Source: DATFDN01 sp963767645 | GTDB taxonomy: Bacteria; Pseudomonadota; Alphaproteobacteria; Acetobacterales; Acetobacteraceae | DNA: 64,000 nt | Assembly: GCA_963767645.1 (NCBI GenBank) | Contig: CAVYEW010000014.1 | Coordinates: 1 to 64,000, forward strand | Reading direction: 5' to 3' | Shown here: positions 1-9,142 of the stretch, piece by piece | Layout: the number at the start of each line of letters is the position of its first letter | How positions within the stretch are numbered: position 1 is the first letter of the stretch | Program-made: the position numbers and the translations under genes | The notes under the pieces: model-generated | Database searches by the model: none | Seen by the model: only the letters and a program-made list of their open reading frames with translations | Told to the model about the DNA's origin: nothing

Positions 1-76
1 CGGGAATGATTGAGGCGGACCCCGTTTAGGCACTATCCTCGCTTGTGAAACCCGACAGCACGGACCGCCTGCCCGG

Positions 77-553
77 ATGCTCTGGCTAGCCCTTGGTGGC
101 CTGACCCTGTTCGCCTTCCTGGGCGGCCTGCGCGCCTTCGAACGGGCTTCGGTCGACAGCGTGAAGCTGCTGGTCGCCTGGATCGCCGCATTGGCAGGGC
201 TCAGTCTCGCGCTCATGCTGGTGCTGACTGGCCGTGCCGGTAGCGCGATAGCTGCTGCGACGTTGCTCGGGCCGCTGGCCTGGGAGAAGTGGCGGGCAGT
301 GTCCGGCAGCGCCGCGGGCCGCCGCAGCCGCAGCAATCCTCAACCCCCGCCGCCTCGGTCCGGCCCGATGTCGCGCGCCGAAGCCTACGCGGTGCTCGGC
401 CTCCGCCCTGGCGCTAGCGAGGCCGAGATCCTTGCGGCGCACCGGCGCTTGATGCGCGCTGTCCATCCGGACGGAGGCGGCTCCGACTGGGTCGCCTCGC
501 GGGTGAACCAGGCTCGTGACGTGCTGCTCGGGCCGGCCCGACGGCGGGCCTGA
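77..553 (+). CDS. Membrane-anchored J-domain (DnaJ-like) protein
   Basis: This 158-residue protein has two or three hydrophobic segments in its first ~85 residues (about 1-20, 30-50 and 55-70). A basic, proline-rich linker leads to a C-terminal J domain at about residues 100-155. The J domain starts at AYAVLGL and contains the HPD tripeptide (VHPDGGGS) needed to stimulate an Hsp70 ATPase. Anchored J proteins of this layout are common in alphaproteobacteria and resemble the TIM14/DjlA type, probably recruiting DnaK to the inner membrane. The zinc-finger and C-terminal substrate domains of true DnaJ are absent, so this is a co-chaperone of restricted role. galU follows after about 95 bp. The client is unknown. 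Confidence 0.85.
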   Translation: MLWLALGGLTLFAFLGGLRAFERASVDSVKLLVAWIAALAGLSLALMLVLTGRAGSAIAAATLLGPLAWEKWRAVSGSAAGRRSRSNPQPPPPRSGPMSRAEAYAVLGLRPGASEAEILAAHRRLMRAVHPDGGGSDWVASRVNQARDVLLGPARRRA

Positions 554-648
554 GATGACGCCGCTAAGCCGCGCTACGGACGCGCCGCGCCATATTTCCG
601 CCCGTCGGTGATGGCACTGGCCGGCACCCTCCAGGAGAACCCGATGCG

Positions 649-1524
649 ATGAAGCCGCTCTGCAAGGCCGTCCTGCCCGTCGCAGGCCTAGGCACCCGCT
701 TCCTGCCCGCCACCAAGGCGATCGCCAAGGAGATGCTGCCCGTCGTCGACAAGCCGCTGATCCAGTACGCGGTCGAGGAGGCGCGCGCCGCCGGGATCGA
801 GCAGTTCTGCATGGTCACTGGCCGCGGCAAGACGGCGCTGGTCGAGCATTTCGATATCGCCTTCGAGCTGGAGGCGACCTTGCGCGAACGCGGCAAGCAG
901 GAGACGCTGCGCGCGCTGGAGCAGACCCAGGTCCAGCCGGGCTCGCTGGTGACGGTGCGCCAGCAGGTTCCGCTCGGCCTGGGCCATGCCATCTGGTGCG
1001 CGCGTGCCTTCATCGGCGACGACCCGTTCGCCATCCTGCTGCCCGATGATCTCGTGCTATCGGAGACGCCCTGCCTGCGCCAGCTCGCTGACGTCTATCG
1101 CGACACCGGCGGCAACGTGGTCGCCGTGACCGAAGTGCCGCGCGAACAGACCAATCGCTACGGCATCCTGCGCGTCGGCCACGATGACGGGCGGCTGGTC
1201 GAGGTGCGCGGGCTGGTGGAGAAGCCGAAGCCTGAGGAGGCACCGTCCAATCTCTCGATCATCGGACGCTACGTGCTGATGCCCGAGGTGATCGACGCGC
1301 TGAAGCGCATGGACCGCGGCGCCGGCGGCGAGGTGCAACTGACCGACGGCATGGCGAGCCTGATCGGCCGCCAGCCGTTCCATGGGCTGCGCTACGAGGG
1401 GCGCCGGTTTGACTGCGGCGACAAAGCAGGGTTCCTGGAAGCGCAGATCGCGTTCGCGCTGAAGCGCCCCGACGTGGGGCCGGCGGTGCGAGCGTTCCTG
1501 AAGACCTACGTCACCGAGTGCTGA
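649..1524 (+). CDS. galU: UTP--glucose-1-phosphate uridylyltransferase
   Basis: The 291-residue product makes UDP-glucose from UTP and glucose-1-phosphate, feeding exopolysaccharide, LPS and glycogen-type pathways in the cytoplasm. The N-terminal nucleotide-binding signature is clear (AVLPVAGLGTRFLPATKA), followed by KEMLPVVDKPLIQYAVEEA. Further family blocks are LGLGHAIWCAR, the LLPDDLV metal site, GLVEKPKPEEAPSNL and the C-terminal GRRFDCGDKAGFLEA. Length is normal for GalU. An AGGAG-like ribosome site precedes the chosen ATG by about 11 bases. The stop is only 24 bases before the phosphomannomutase gene, so the two probably form an operon that supplies hexose phosphates and UDP-glucose. 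Confidence 0.97.
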   Translation: MKPLCKAVLPVAGLGTRFLPATKAIAKEMLPVVDKPLIQYAVEEARAAGIEQFCMVTGRGKTALVEHFDIAFELEATLRERGKQETLRALEQTQVQPGSLVTVRQQVPLGLGHAIWCARAFIGDDPFAILLPDDLVLSETPCLRQLADVYRDTGGNVVAVTEVPREQTNRYGILRVGHDDGRLVEVRGLVEKPKPEEAPSNLSIIGRYVLMPEVIDALKRMDRGAGGEVQLTDGMASLIGRQPFHGLRYEGRRFDCGDKAGFLEAQIAFALKRPDVGPAVRAFLKTYVTEC

Positions 1525-1548
1525 TCGAGACAGGAGCAAGCGCTGCCG

Positions 1549-2959
1549 ATGGAGTTTTCCCACCGCTTCGACCCGACGGTGCTGCGCGAGTACCGACATC
1601 CGCGGCATCGTCGGGGATACGCTGCGCGAGGCGGATGCGTTCGCCATCGGCCGCACCTTCGGCAGCATCATCGCGCGCGGCGGCGGGCGCACGGTGGCGG
1701 TCGGCTATGATGGAAGACTGTCCAGCCCCGATCTGGAGGCCGCGCTTGTCAGAGGGCTGCGGGCCAGCGGAATCGACGTGCTGCGCGTCGGGCGCGGCCC
1801 GACCCCGATGCTCTACTACGCTGCGACGACGCTCGGCACCGACGGCGCGGCGATGATCACGGGCAGCCACAACCCGCCCGACTACAACGGCTGCAAGATG
1901 ATGCTGGGCCGCAAGCCCTTTTACGGCGAGCAGATCCGCGAGCTGGGCGCCTTGGCGGCGGCGGGCGACGTGGTGGAGGAGGGAGACGGGGCCGAGCGGC
2001 GCGTCGATGTCGCCGCCGATTACCTGGCGCGGTTGCTGGCGGACTGGGATGGCGGGGACCGCAAGCTGAAGGTGGTCTGGGACAACGGCAACGGCGCCGC
2101 CGGCGAGATCCTGACCCGCCTGGTCGCCGCGCTGCCCGGCGAGCACACGGTTTTGAATGCGACTATCGACGGGCGCTTTCCCGCCCATCATCCCGACCCG
2201 ACCGTGGCCGGGAACCTGGAGCAGCTGATCGCCGAGGTGCGCGCGCGCCGCGCCGATGTTGGCGTTGCCTTCGACGGAGACGCCGACCGCATCGGCCTGG
2301 TGGACGACACCGGGGAGGTTCTGTACGGCGATCACATCCTGGTGGTGCTGGCGCGCGACGTGCTGGGCCGCAATCCGGGCGCGACGATCATCGCCGACGT
2401 CAAGGCGAGCCAGGTGCTGTTCGACGAAATCGCGCGCGCCGGCGGCAAGCCGCTGATGTATAAAACCGGGCACAGTCTGATCAAGGCGAAGATGGCCGAG
2501 AGCGGCGCGCCGCTGGCGGGCGAGATGTCGGGGCACATCTTCTTCGCCGATCGCTGGTACGGCTTCGACGACGCGCTCTATGTGGCGGTACGGGTACTCG
2601 GGATCGTGGCCCGGCTGGACAGCAGCCTCTCGCAGGTGCGCGAGCAACTGCCGCCAGTGGTGAATACGCCGGAGCTGCGCTTCGATTGCCCGGAAGATCG
2701 CAAGTTCCGCGTCATTGAGGAAGTGGCGGCACGGCTGCGCGACGAGGGCGCGGAGGTTTCCGAGATCGACGGCGTGCGCGTCCTGACCAGAGACGGCTGG
2801 TGGCTGCTGCGCGCCTCCAACACCCAGGCGGTGCTGGTCGCGCGAGCCGAGGCGATGTCGCAGGACGGCCTGGAGCGGCTGAAGGCCGAGCTGGTGCGGC
2901 ATCTGGCGGCATCGGGGCTGCAAGCGCCGGATTTCTCCGGCGGCAACGCGGGGCATTAA
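1549..2959 (+). CDS. Phosphomannomutase/phosphoglucomutase (one-base frameshift near the start)
   Basis: An alpha-D-phosphohexomutase of the AlgC/ManB type, interconverting hexose 1- and 6-phosphates. In the long frame the active-site phosphoserine loop TGSHNPPDYNG (about residue 105), the metal loop FDGDADRIG (about 241) and the sugar-binding GEMSGH are intact. The ATG at 1549 opens MEFSHRFDPTVLREY, but the next codons are in the wrong frame. Removing one C at 1593/1594 gives the family hallmark YDIRGIVGDTLREADAF and joins the two frames into a 469-residue protein, the usual length. The spanning coordinates assume this correction. As written, translation could only start at an internal codon and would lose the YDIRG strand. 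It probably forms an operon with galU. Confidence 0.9.
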
Positions 2960-3033
2960 GCCGGCCCCGCCCTCGACGCCACTGCCGGAGCAGGGCTAGG
3001 CTTCCCGCAAAAGCGTCAGCGCGAGGAACGGTC

Positions 3034-4251
3034 ATGAGCGGTGAAGATTGTCTTGCCGGCGTTCGGGTTCTGGACCTTACGCAGTTCGAGGCCGGGCCGT
3101 CCTGCACCGAAGCGCTCGCCTGGCTGGGCGCCGAGGTGGTCAAGGTCGAGAACCCGCGAGGCGGCGATCCGGGGCGGTCGATCAATCCACCTTCCGGACA
3201 GGACGCGCACTACTTCCTGCAATACAACGCCAACAAGAAATCGATCACCGTCAACCTGAAGGACCGCCGAGGACTCGACCTCGTCAAGCAGCTTGCCCGC
3301 AAGGCCGATGTATTCGCCGAGAACTTCGCCCCCGGTGCGATCGAACGTCTGGGCCTCGGCCCGGACGTGATCCGCGCGTTGAATCCGGGGCTGATCTACG
3401 CACAGGTGAAGGGATTCGGCAGCGGCTCGCCATTCGAGAATAACCTCGCCTTCGACATGATCGCCCAGGCCTGTGGCGGACCGATGAGCATCACCGGCGA
3501 AATGGAGGGTCCGCCGCTGAAGCCCGGTCCCACGATCGGCGACACCGGAACCGGGATGCTGATGGCGATCTCCATCCTCGGCGCGCTGTATCGGCGCACC
3601 CGCACCGGCAAGGGCGAGCATCTGCAAGTGGGGATGCAGGACGCGATGTTTCAGTTCGTCCGCGGCGCCTTCGCTACCACGACCCGCACTGGACATGCGG
3701 CGCAGCGGGCCGGCTCGGGCAGCGTGCTCGCCAGGAATCCGCCGATGGGCATCTATCCGTGCAAGGGCGGCGGGCCGAACGATTACGTCTATGTCTATAC
3801 CAGCCGCGCCAATCCCGAGCACTGGCGGCGGCTGCTGGGCGTGATCGGGCGCGAGGACCTCATCGGCGATGCGCGCTTCGAGACCCCGGCGGCGCGGCTG
3901 GAGCACGAGACGGAGGTGGATGCGATGGTCTCCGCCTGGACCCGTCGACATGATAAGACCGAGGCCATGCGCATCATCGGCGCGGCGGGAATCCCCGCGG
4001 GCGCGGTGCTCGATACAGGCGAGTTGCTGGCCGACACAACGTTCCGCCAACGCGGCATCATGCAGACGATACAGCACCCGACAGCGGGCGAGTACACTAT
4101 GCCGGCTTGGCCGGTGCGCTTCGCGGGCGCCCCGCCGCCGCTCAGGCCCGCGCCGCTGCTCGGCGAGCATACCGATGACGTGCTGCGTGCCTGGCTCGAC
4201 CTCGACGCCGACACGGTCGGCGAGCTGCGCGGCGGCAGCGTAGTGGGGTGA
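3034..4251 (+). CDS. Class III CoA-transferase (CaiB/BaiF family)
   Basis: This 405-residue protein moves CoA between carboxylic acids. The family opening is typical (LAGVRVLDLTQFEAGPSC, then WLGAEVVKVENP). The catalytic aspartate is expected in the block GLQVGMQDAMFQFVRG-like region, read here as HLQVGMQDAMFQFV. The C-terminal small domain ends around LLGEHTDDVLRAWL. The ATG at 3034 is preferred over an upstream in-frame codon because GAGGAA lies about six bases before it. A thiamine-diphosphate enzyme starts 49 bases downstream, an arrangement like formyl-CoA:oxalate CoA-transferase with oxalyl-CoA decarboxylase or other 2-hydroxyacyl-CoA lyases. The real acyl donor and acceptor cannot be read from sequence. 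Confidence 0.9.
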   Translation: MSGEDCLAGVRVLDLTQFEAGPSCTEALAWLGAEVVKVENPRGGDPGRSINPPSGQDAHYFLQYNANKKSITVNLKDRRGLDLVKQLARKADVFAENFAPGAIERLGLGPDVIRALNPGLIYAQVKGFGSGSPFENNLAFDMIAQACGGPMSITGEMEGPPLKPGPTIGDTGTGMLMAISILGALYRRTRTGKGEHLQVGMQDAMFQFVRGAFATTTRTGHAAQRAGSGSVLARNPPMGIYPCKGGGPNDYVYVYTSRANPEHWRRLLGVIGREDLIGDARFETPAARLEHETEVDAMVSAWTRRHDKTEAMRIIGAAGIPAGAVLDTGELLADTTFRQRGIMQTIQHPTAGEYTMPAWPVRFAGAPPPLRPAPLLGEHTDDVLRAWLDLDADTVGELRGGSVVG

Positions 4252-4300
4252 GGGATTATCCGCTACGAATGATAAGATCGATGCACGAGGAGACGACACC

Positions 4301-5954
4301 ATGGCTGAACTGACCGGCTCAGAAATCCTGGCCAAATGCTTGAAGAAAGAGGGCGTCGAAGATCTCTTCTTCATCATGGGCGGGCCGATGCTGCTGGCCG
4401 AGTTCCTCCTGCATCAAGGAGGGCATCCGCATGATCGACGTCCGTCATGAACAGGCGGCGGCGTTCATGTGCCAAGCCTATAGCCGGCTGCGGCAGGTGC
4501 CGTCGGTCTGCATGGCGGCCAGCGGACCGGGCGTCACCAACCTTGTGACCGGCGTCGCCAACGCGCTGATCGACTGCGCGCCGGTGGTGGCGATCGGCGG
4601 ATCGAGCCCGATCAGCCAGTTCGGCCGGCAAGTGTTCCAGGAGATCGACCAGGTCGCCTTCATGCGCGGCGTCTGCAAATACACCGACCGCATCCACAAT
4701 CTGAAGCGCATCCCCCAGCAGGTGAATTTCGCCTTCCAGAAATCGATGTCGGGCAAGCCCGGCCCGGTCTATCTCGATTTCCCCGGCGACATCCTCTACC
4801 AGAAGATCGACGAGGCTCAGGTCGATTGGAGCTTCGCCGGCCGCCCGCTGCTCCACCCGCGTCCGCTCGGCAACCCGCAGCAGATCGCGCGGCTGGTGGA
4901 CGCGCTGGCAAGCGCGAAGCAGCCGATCCTGGTCTCCGGCAGCGGCGTGATCTGGTCTCAGGCCTGGCAGGAGATGCACGCGCTGGTCGATAAGATCGGC
5001 ATTCCCTTCTACACGACGCCGCAGGGCAGGGGGGTGGTGCCCGACGATCATCCTTGCTCCTACCTCGCCTCGCGCACCGGCGCGTTCCGTGACGCCGATC
5101 TGATCGTCGTGCTTGGGACAAGGATGAACTACATCATCGGCCACGGAGCGCCGCCCCGCTTCGGTGCGAACGCCACCATCGCACGCATCGACATCGACCC
5201 CGACGAGATCGCCACCGCTGCGCGCTTCGTAGACATCCCCGTGGTCGGCGACTGCAAGATGGTGCTGCAGCAGCTGCTCGACGGTATCGGCACGCGGATC
5301 AACACCGATACCTACAAGGCCTGGCGACAGAAGCTGGCCGAGAGCGAGGCGGCGAAGCGCTCAGGCGCGGGCAGCAACAAATATGCCGAGGACGGCGACA
5401 TCCATCCCGTGCGGTTGCTAGAGGAGATCAAGAACTTCATGCAGCGCGACGCGATCCTCTGCGTCGACGGGCAGGAGACGCTGAATTTCGGTCGCCTGAC
5501 GATGCCCACCTTCGCTCCGGGACATCGCCTCAACTCCGGCCCGTTCGGCACGATGGGCGTCGGCCTTCCGTTCGGTGTCGGCGCCAAGGTCGCCAAGCCG
5601 AACACGCAGGTGATCGTCGTGCATGGCGACGGTTCGTTCGGGCTGAATGCGATGGAGCTGGACACCGCAGTCCGCCATAAGATCCCGATTCTGGTCGTGA
5701 TCAGTCTCAACGGCGGCTGGACCGCCGACGCCAACCGCGAGAAGCCGGGACGCGATCTGGGCTACACGCGCTTCGACCGGATGGCGGAGGCGCTCGGCTG
5801 CTACGGTGAGTACGTCGAACGGCCCGAGGACGTTCGCCCCGCGCTCGATCGCGCTCAGGCGAAGGTGGATGAGGGCATGGTTGCGGTGGTGAACGTCAAG
5901 ACCGACTATCGCGCCCGCTTCGGCGGGGTGGCGTTCTCCGATTATTCGACCTGA
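4301..5954 (+). CDS. Thiamine-diphosphate-dependent enzyme, acetolactate synthase/2-hydroxyacyl-CoA lyase-like (one-base frameshift)
   Basis: A ThDP enzyme with three domains: an N-terminal PYR domain with the catalytic glutamate in VRHEQAAAFM (about residue 50), a central domain, and a C-terminal PP domain with the GDGSFGLNAMEL Mg-ThDP motif (about 440). The gene starts at ATG 4301 after GAGGAG with MAELTGSEILAKCLKKEG, but this frame ends in a stop near 4447. Deleting one T at 4403/4404 gives LLAESSCIKEGIRMIDVRH and a continuous 550-residue protein, normal for the family. The adjacent CoA-transferase favours an acyl-CoA substrate such as oxalyl-CoA or a 2-hydroxyacyl-CoA. It is not a close look-alike of the E. 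coli oxalyl-CoA decarboxylase, and acetolactate synthase-like chemistry remains possible. Confidence 0.88.
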
Positions 5955-5962
5955 GCTGGTCG

Positions 5963-5990
5963 CTCCCTCTCCCGCGAGCGGGAGAGGGAG
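5963..5990. terminator. Perfect 12-bp GC-rich hairpin between convergent genes
   Basis: The arms CTCCCTCTCCCG (5963-5974) and CGGGAGAGGGAG (5979-5990) pair perfectly around a CGAG loop. It lies 9 bases after the thiamine-diphosphate enzyme stop and 9 bases before the stop of the convergent small secreted protein. No T-tract follows on either side, so it may be a bidirectional terminator or a dispersed palindromic repeat; a similar hairpin sits at 58706-58736. Confidence 0.55.
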
Positions 5991-5999
5991 GCTTGCCGA

Positions 6000-6311
6000 T
6001 TACCGAGTTTGCTGCGGCGTCTGATTCGTGGGAGCACCGGGCGCCGTAGTCGGGCCAATCTTCGTGCCTCGGGTTCCCGGCACACCCGTGGTGGACGGGG
6101 GCGGCGAGGCCGGATTCGTGGCGAGCGCCGGATCTGATGAAGGCGCGATCTTAGTGCCTCTTGGCCCGGCGCCTGTTTTATCGGGACCCGCGTTCAGGCC
6201 CGGCGGGGCAGCATTCTGCTGCGCCAGCCCGTGAGCCGCCCCACCCAAGACCCCGACGAAGGCCAGTGCTGGCACAAGGGCCAGTCTGGTACGAAGCCGA
6301 CGTAGTTTCAT
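6000..6311 (-). CDS. Small exported low-complexity protein with repeated PRGTKI-type motif
   Basis: A 103-residue protein starting MKLRRLRTRLALVPALAF, a basic N-terminus plus hydrophobic core typical of a Sec signal peptide, with likely cleavage after GLA at about residue 30. The mature part is rich in Pro, Gly, Thr and Ala and holds two related blocks, GPRGTKIAPSSDPA and GTRGTKIGPTTAPG, about 30 residues apart. No cysteines or catalytic motif are visible. It lies 13 bases after the molybdopterin dehydrogenase gene and is probably co-transcribed with it. A second small exported protein sits at the other end of the redox cluster (11789-12049). I do not recognise a family; the start is supported by the signal peptide. 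Confidence 0.7.
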   Translation of the reverse strand: MKLRRLRTRLALVPALAFVGVLGGAAHGLAQQNAAPPGLNAGPDKTGAGPRGTKIAPSSDPALATNPASPPPSTTGVPGTRGTKIGPTTAPGAPTNQTPQQTR

Positions 6312-6324
6312 ATCACGGTTCCGT

Positions 6325-8625
6325 TCACGTCGAGAGCTGATTGCCGATCGGCAGTTGCCGGACGCGCTTGCCGGTAGCCGCGAAGATCGCGTTGCACAGG
6401 GCCGGCGCGAAGGGCGGCACGCCCGGCTCGCCGACACCGCTCGAGGGGATGTCCCACGTTGCCGGCACGATATGCACCTGCGTGTCGATCGGGGCCTCGC
6501 TGACGCGAAGCACCTGGAACCCGTCGAAGTTGCTCTGCTGCACTCGGCCGTTCTTGAAGGTGATCGCCCCAAGTTTGGCGAGGCCGAGCCCCATGACCGC
6601 CGCGCCCTCGACCTGCGAGCGGATACGCTCCGGGTTCACCCAGAATCCGCAATCGAACGCCGTGTGCACCTTGGGCACAGTCAGGTTGCCCTTGTCGTCC
6701 ACCGCCACCTCGACCACGGTGGAGACATAGGACAGGAAGCTGCGGTGGGTCGCTATGCCCATGCCGTGGCCCTTCGGCAATTGCTTGCCCCAACCCGCCT
6801 CCTTCGCCGCGATCTCCGTCACCTGCGCGAGCCGGCCGGTATCGATCGGATAGGTCTCCACCGGATCGCCGTAGTTCCAGAAATCCTTCACCCCGCCGGC
6901 CTTGCGCATATCGATCTTGCGTGGCGGCCCGATCAGTTCCAGCAGCACCTCCTTCGGATCGCGTCCCATGGCATGGGCGATCTCCGCCACCATGGACTGC
7001 ACGGCGAAGGCGTGCGGGATGTTGGACACGGAGCGGAACCAGCCGATGCGGGCATGCGCGGCACACTCGCCGTTCTCGCAGCGTACGTTCGGGATGGCGA
7101 AGGGCATGTCCACCAAGCCCATGCCAAGCTCGAACGGTTGCTCGTATTTGGGGTCCGGCCCGAAGGTGGAGCCGATCGTCGGCGCCACGCTGCGATGCCG
7201 CCAGGCGACGACTTTGCCGTTCGCATCCAGTCCCGCGTCGATCCGCTCGACCGAGACGGTGTGATAGAAATCGTGCTGGATGTCGTCCTCGCGCGTCCAG
7301 GTGACCTTGATCGGCGCACCCACCGCCTGGGAGATCAGCGCCGCCTCCAGCACATAGTCCCAGGCCGACTTGCGCCCGAACGCGCCGCCCAACAGGGGCA
7401 CGTTGACGGTCACGTTCTCTTCCGGGATGCCCAGCACCTTGGCGAGGTCTTCGTGCGCCCCGCCGGGGCTCTGCGTCGCCGCCCAGGCAACGCACTTGCC
7501 ATCGGCCACATGCGCCGTCGCCGAGGGAGGCTCCATCGACGCATGCGCCAGATGCGGGATGTAGTACTCGGCCGTGACCACCTTGGCGGCCGACTTCAGC
7601 GCCGCCTCGGCGTCGCCGTCGTTACGCACGACCTTCCCAGGTTTCGCCGCGGTCTGCTGCATCTCCGTCTTGAACGTGTCGGAGTCGTAGCCCTTGTTCG
7701 GGCCGTCGTCCCAGACGATCTTCAGCGCGTCCCGCCCCTTGATCGCCGAACCGGTATTGCGCGCGACCACCGCCACGCCGCCGAGCGGCATGAACTTGGA
7801 CGGCCAAGGCCAGCCCTTCACCTCGACGACCTTCTCAACGCCGGGCACCTTCATCGCCTCGCTGGCGTCGAAGGAGACGAGCTTGCCGCCGACTACCGGC
7901 GGGTGCGCGACGACCGCGTATTTCAGGCCCGACGTCCTCGCATCGATGCCGTAACCCGCCTGCCCGGTGGTGATGCCGCGCAGGTCGACAATGCCGACCT
8001 TGCCTTTGGTGAGATAGCGGAAGTCCTTCGGGTCCTTCAGCTTGATCTCGCTGGTCGGCGGCGTCGGCAGCGCGCTTGCTTCCTGCGCCAGCTCGCCGAA
8101 GCCGAGCCTGCGGCCGGAGGCGGTATCGACCACCTCGTGGTTTTCCGCCTTCACCTGGGAGGGATCGACCCCCCAACGCTTCGCCGCCGCCTGCTCCAGC
8201 ATCATGCGCATTGCCGCGCCGCACTGGCGCATGGGCTGTATCCAGTGGCGAAGGCTGCGCGATCCGTCGGTGTCCTGGTTGCCGTATTTCTTCTCGTCGC
8301 CCGGCGCCTGCGCGACATGCACGCGCGACCAGTCGGCCTCCATGTCCTCAGCGACGGCCAGCGGTAGGCTGGTGCGCACGCCAGTGCCCATCTCGGCGCG
8401 GTTGGCGATGATGGTCACGAGCCCCGACGGGTCGATGGCGATGAAGATGTGCGGGTCGCTGACCACGCCGCCCGGCATCGCGTCGGCGCCCGTCTTCCAG
8501 GCGGCCATGGCGCGGCCGGGCAGGACGCTCGCGGAGAGCACCAGCGCGCCAGAGGCGACCAGGCCCTGCAGCACGAACCGGCGGCTTACGTTCTCAACAC
8601 TCTGGGTCTTGCCGATATATGTCAT
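6325..8625 (-). CDS. Molybdopterin-dependent dehydrogenase large subunit (isoquinoline 1-oxidoreductase beta/aldehyde dehydrogenase type)
   Basis: The 766-residue product is a xanthine-oxidase-family molybdenum cofactor subunit. It begins with a Tat-type signal (ENVSRRFVLQGLVASGALVL), so the folded enzyme is exported to the periplasm. Family blocks include MGTGVRTSLPLAVAEDMEAD near the N-terminus, an internal GGAFGRKSAWDYVLEAALIS, and a C-terminal GVGEPGVPPFAPALCNAIF with the Glu expected to act as base (GxGEP). The length suits the single-chain large subunit of IorB or the acetic-acid-bacterial membrane aldehyde dehydrogenase. The 2Fe-2S subunit gene lies 3 bases upstream, and its product is presumably co-exported by the Tat signal here. 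No cytochrome c subunit is present in the cluster. Substrate unknown, plausibly an aldehyde or N-heterocycle. Confidence 0.9.
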   Translation of the reverse strand: MTYIGKTQSVENVSRRFVLQGLVASGALVLSASVLPGRAMAAWKTGADAMPGGVVSDPHIFIAIDPSGLVTIIANRAEMGTGVRTSLPLAVAEDMEADWSRVHVAQAPGDEKKYGNQDTDGSRSLRHWIQPMRQCGAAMRMMLEQAAAKRWGVDPSQVKAENHEVVDTASGRRLGFGELAQEASALPTPPTSEIKLKDPKDFRYLTKGKVGIVDLRGITTGQAGYGIDARTSGLKYAVVAHPPVVGGKLVSFDASEAMKVPGVEKVVEVKGWPWPSKFMPLGGVAVVARNTGSAIKGRDALKIVWDDGPNKGYDSDTFKTEMQQTAAKPGKVVRNDGDAEAALKSAAKVVTAEYYIPHLAHASMEPPSATAHVADGKCVAWAATQSPGGAHEDLAKVLGIPEENVTVNVPLLGGAFGRKSAWDYVLEAALISQAVGAPIKVTWTREDDIQHDFYHTVSVERIDAGLDANGKVVAWRHRSVAPTIGSTFGPDPKYEQPFELGMGLVDMPFAIPNVRCENGECAAHARIGWFRSVSNIPHAFAVQSMVAEIAHAMGRDPKEVLLELIGPPRKIDMRKAGGVKDFWNYGDPVETYPIDTGRLAQVTEIAAKEAGWGKQLPKGHGMGIATHRSFLSYVSTVVEVAVDDKGNLTVPKVHTAFDCGFWVNPERIRSQVEGAAVMGLGLAKLGAITFKNGRVQQSNFDGFQVLRVSEAPIDTQVHIVPATWDIPSSGVGEPGVPPFAPALCNAIFAATGKRVRQLPIGNQLST

Positions 8626-8628
8626 GGC

Positions 8629-9081
8629 TTATACCCCCGTCGATGCCAGCCGCACCGCGTCGACGATGCGTTGGTAGCAGCCGCAGCGGCAGATATTGCC
8701 GGCCATGGTGTTGCGGATATCGTCATCCGACGGCTTCGGGTTCTGGTGGAGCAGCGCCGCCGCCTGCATGATCTGCCCGGCCTGGCAGTAGCCGCATTGC
8801 GGCACGTTGACCTCGCGCCACGCCTTCTGCACGGGGTGGTCGCCGTGCGGATCGAGCCCCTCGATGGTCACTACCTTTTTGCCCACCGCGTCGCTTGCGG
8901 CCATGGCGCAGGACCGCATGGCATCGCCATCCAGATGCACCGTGCAGGCGCCGCACAGCGCCACGCCACAGCCGAACTTGGTACCCGTCATCCCAAGCTC
9001 GTCGCGCAATACCCAGAGCAAGGGCACGGACGGGTCTCCGTCGTAGCTGTGGTCCTGTCCGTTCACATTCAAAGTGATCAT
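8629..9081 (-). CDS. (2Fe-2S)-binding subunit of molybdopterin dehydrogenase (IorA-like)
   Basis: A 150-residue protein with the two [2Fe-2S] domains of xanthine-oxidase-family small subunits. The N-terminal plant-ferredoxin cluster site reads KFGCGVALCGACTVHLDG (about residues 36-53), and the second helical domain has GYCQAGQIMQ and ICRCGCYQRI. It moves electrons from the molybdenum centre of the downstream large subunit to an external acceptor. It has no signal peptide of its own, as expected for a partner that rides through the Tat system with the large subunit. The stop is 3 bases from the start of the large-subunit gene. The upstream neighbour is the PQQ dehydrogenase, 61 bases away. Confidence 0.93.
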   Translation of the reverse strand: MITLNVNGQDHSYDGDPSVPLLWVLRDELGMTGTKFGCGVALCGACTVHLDGDAMRSCAMAASDAVGKKVVTIEGLDPHGDHPVQKAWREVNVPQCGYCQAGQIMQAAALLHQNPKPSDDDIRNTMAGNICRCGCYQRIVDAVRLASTGV

Positions 9082-9142
9082 CGTTCGTCTCCCATCCGGA
9101 AGCGCATCGCGGGAGCCGAGGCTCCCGCGACACTGGCTCCGG

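Noticed and set aside
6355..8367. A 670-residue plus-strand frame
   Set aside because: It is the complement of the molybdopterin dehydrogenase gene, with Arg/His-rich shadow composition and no domain.
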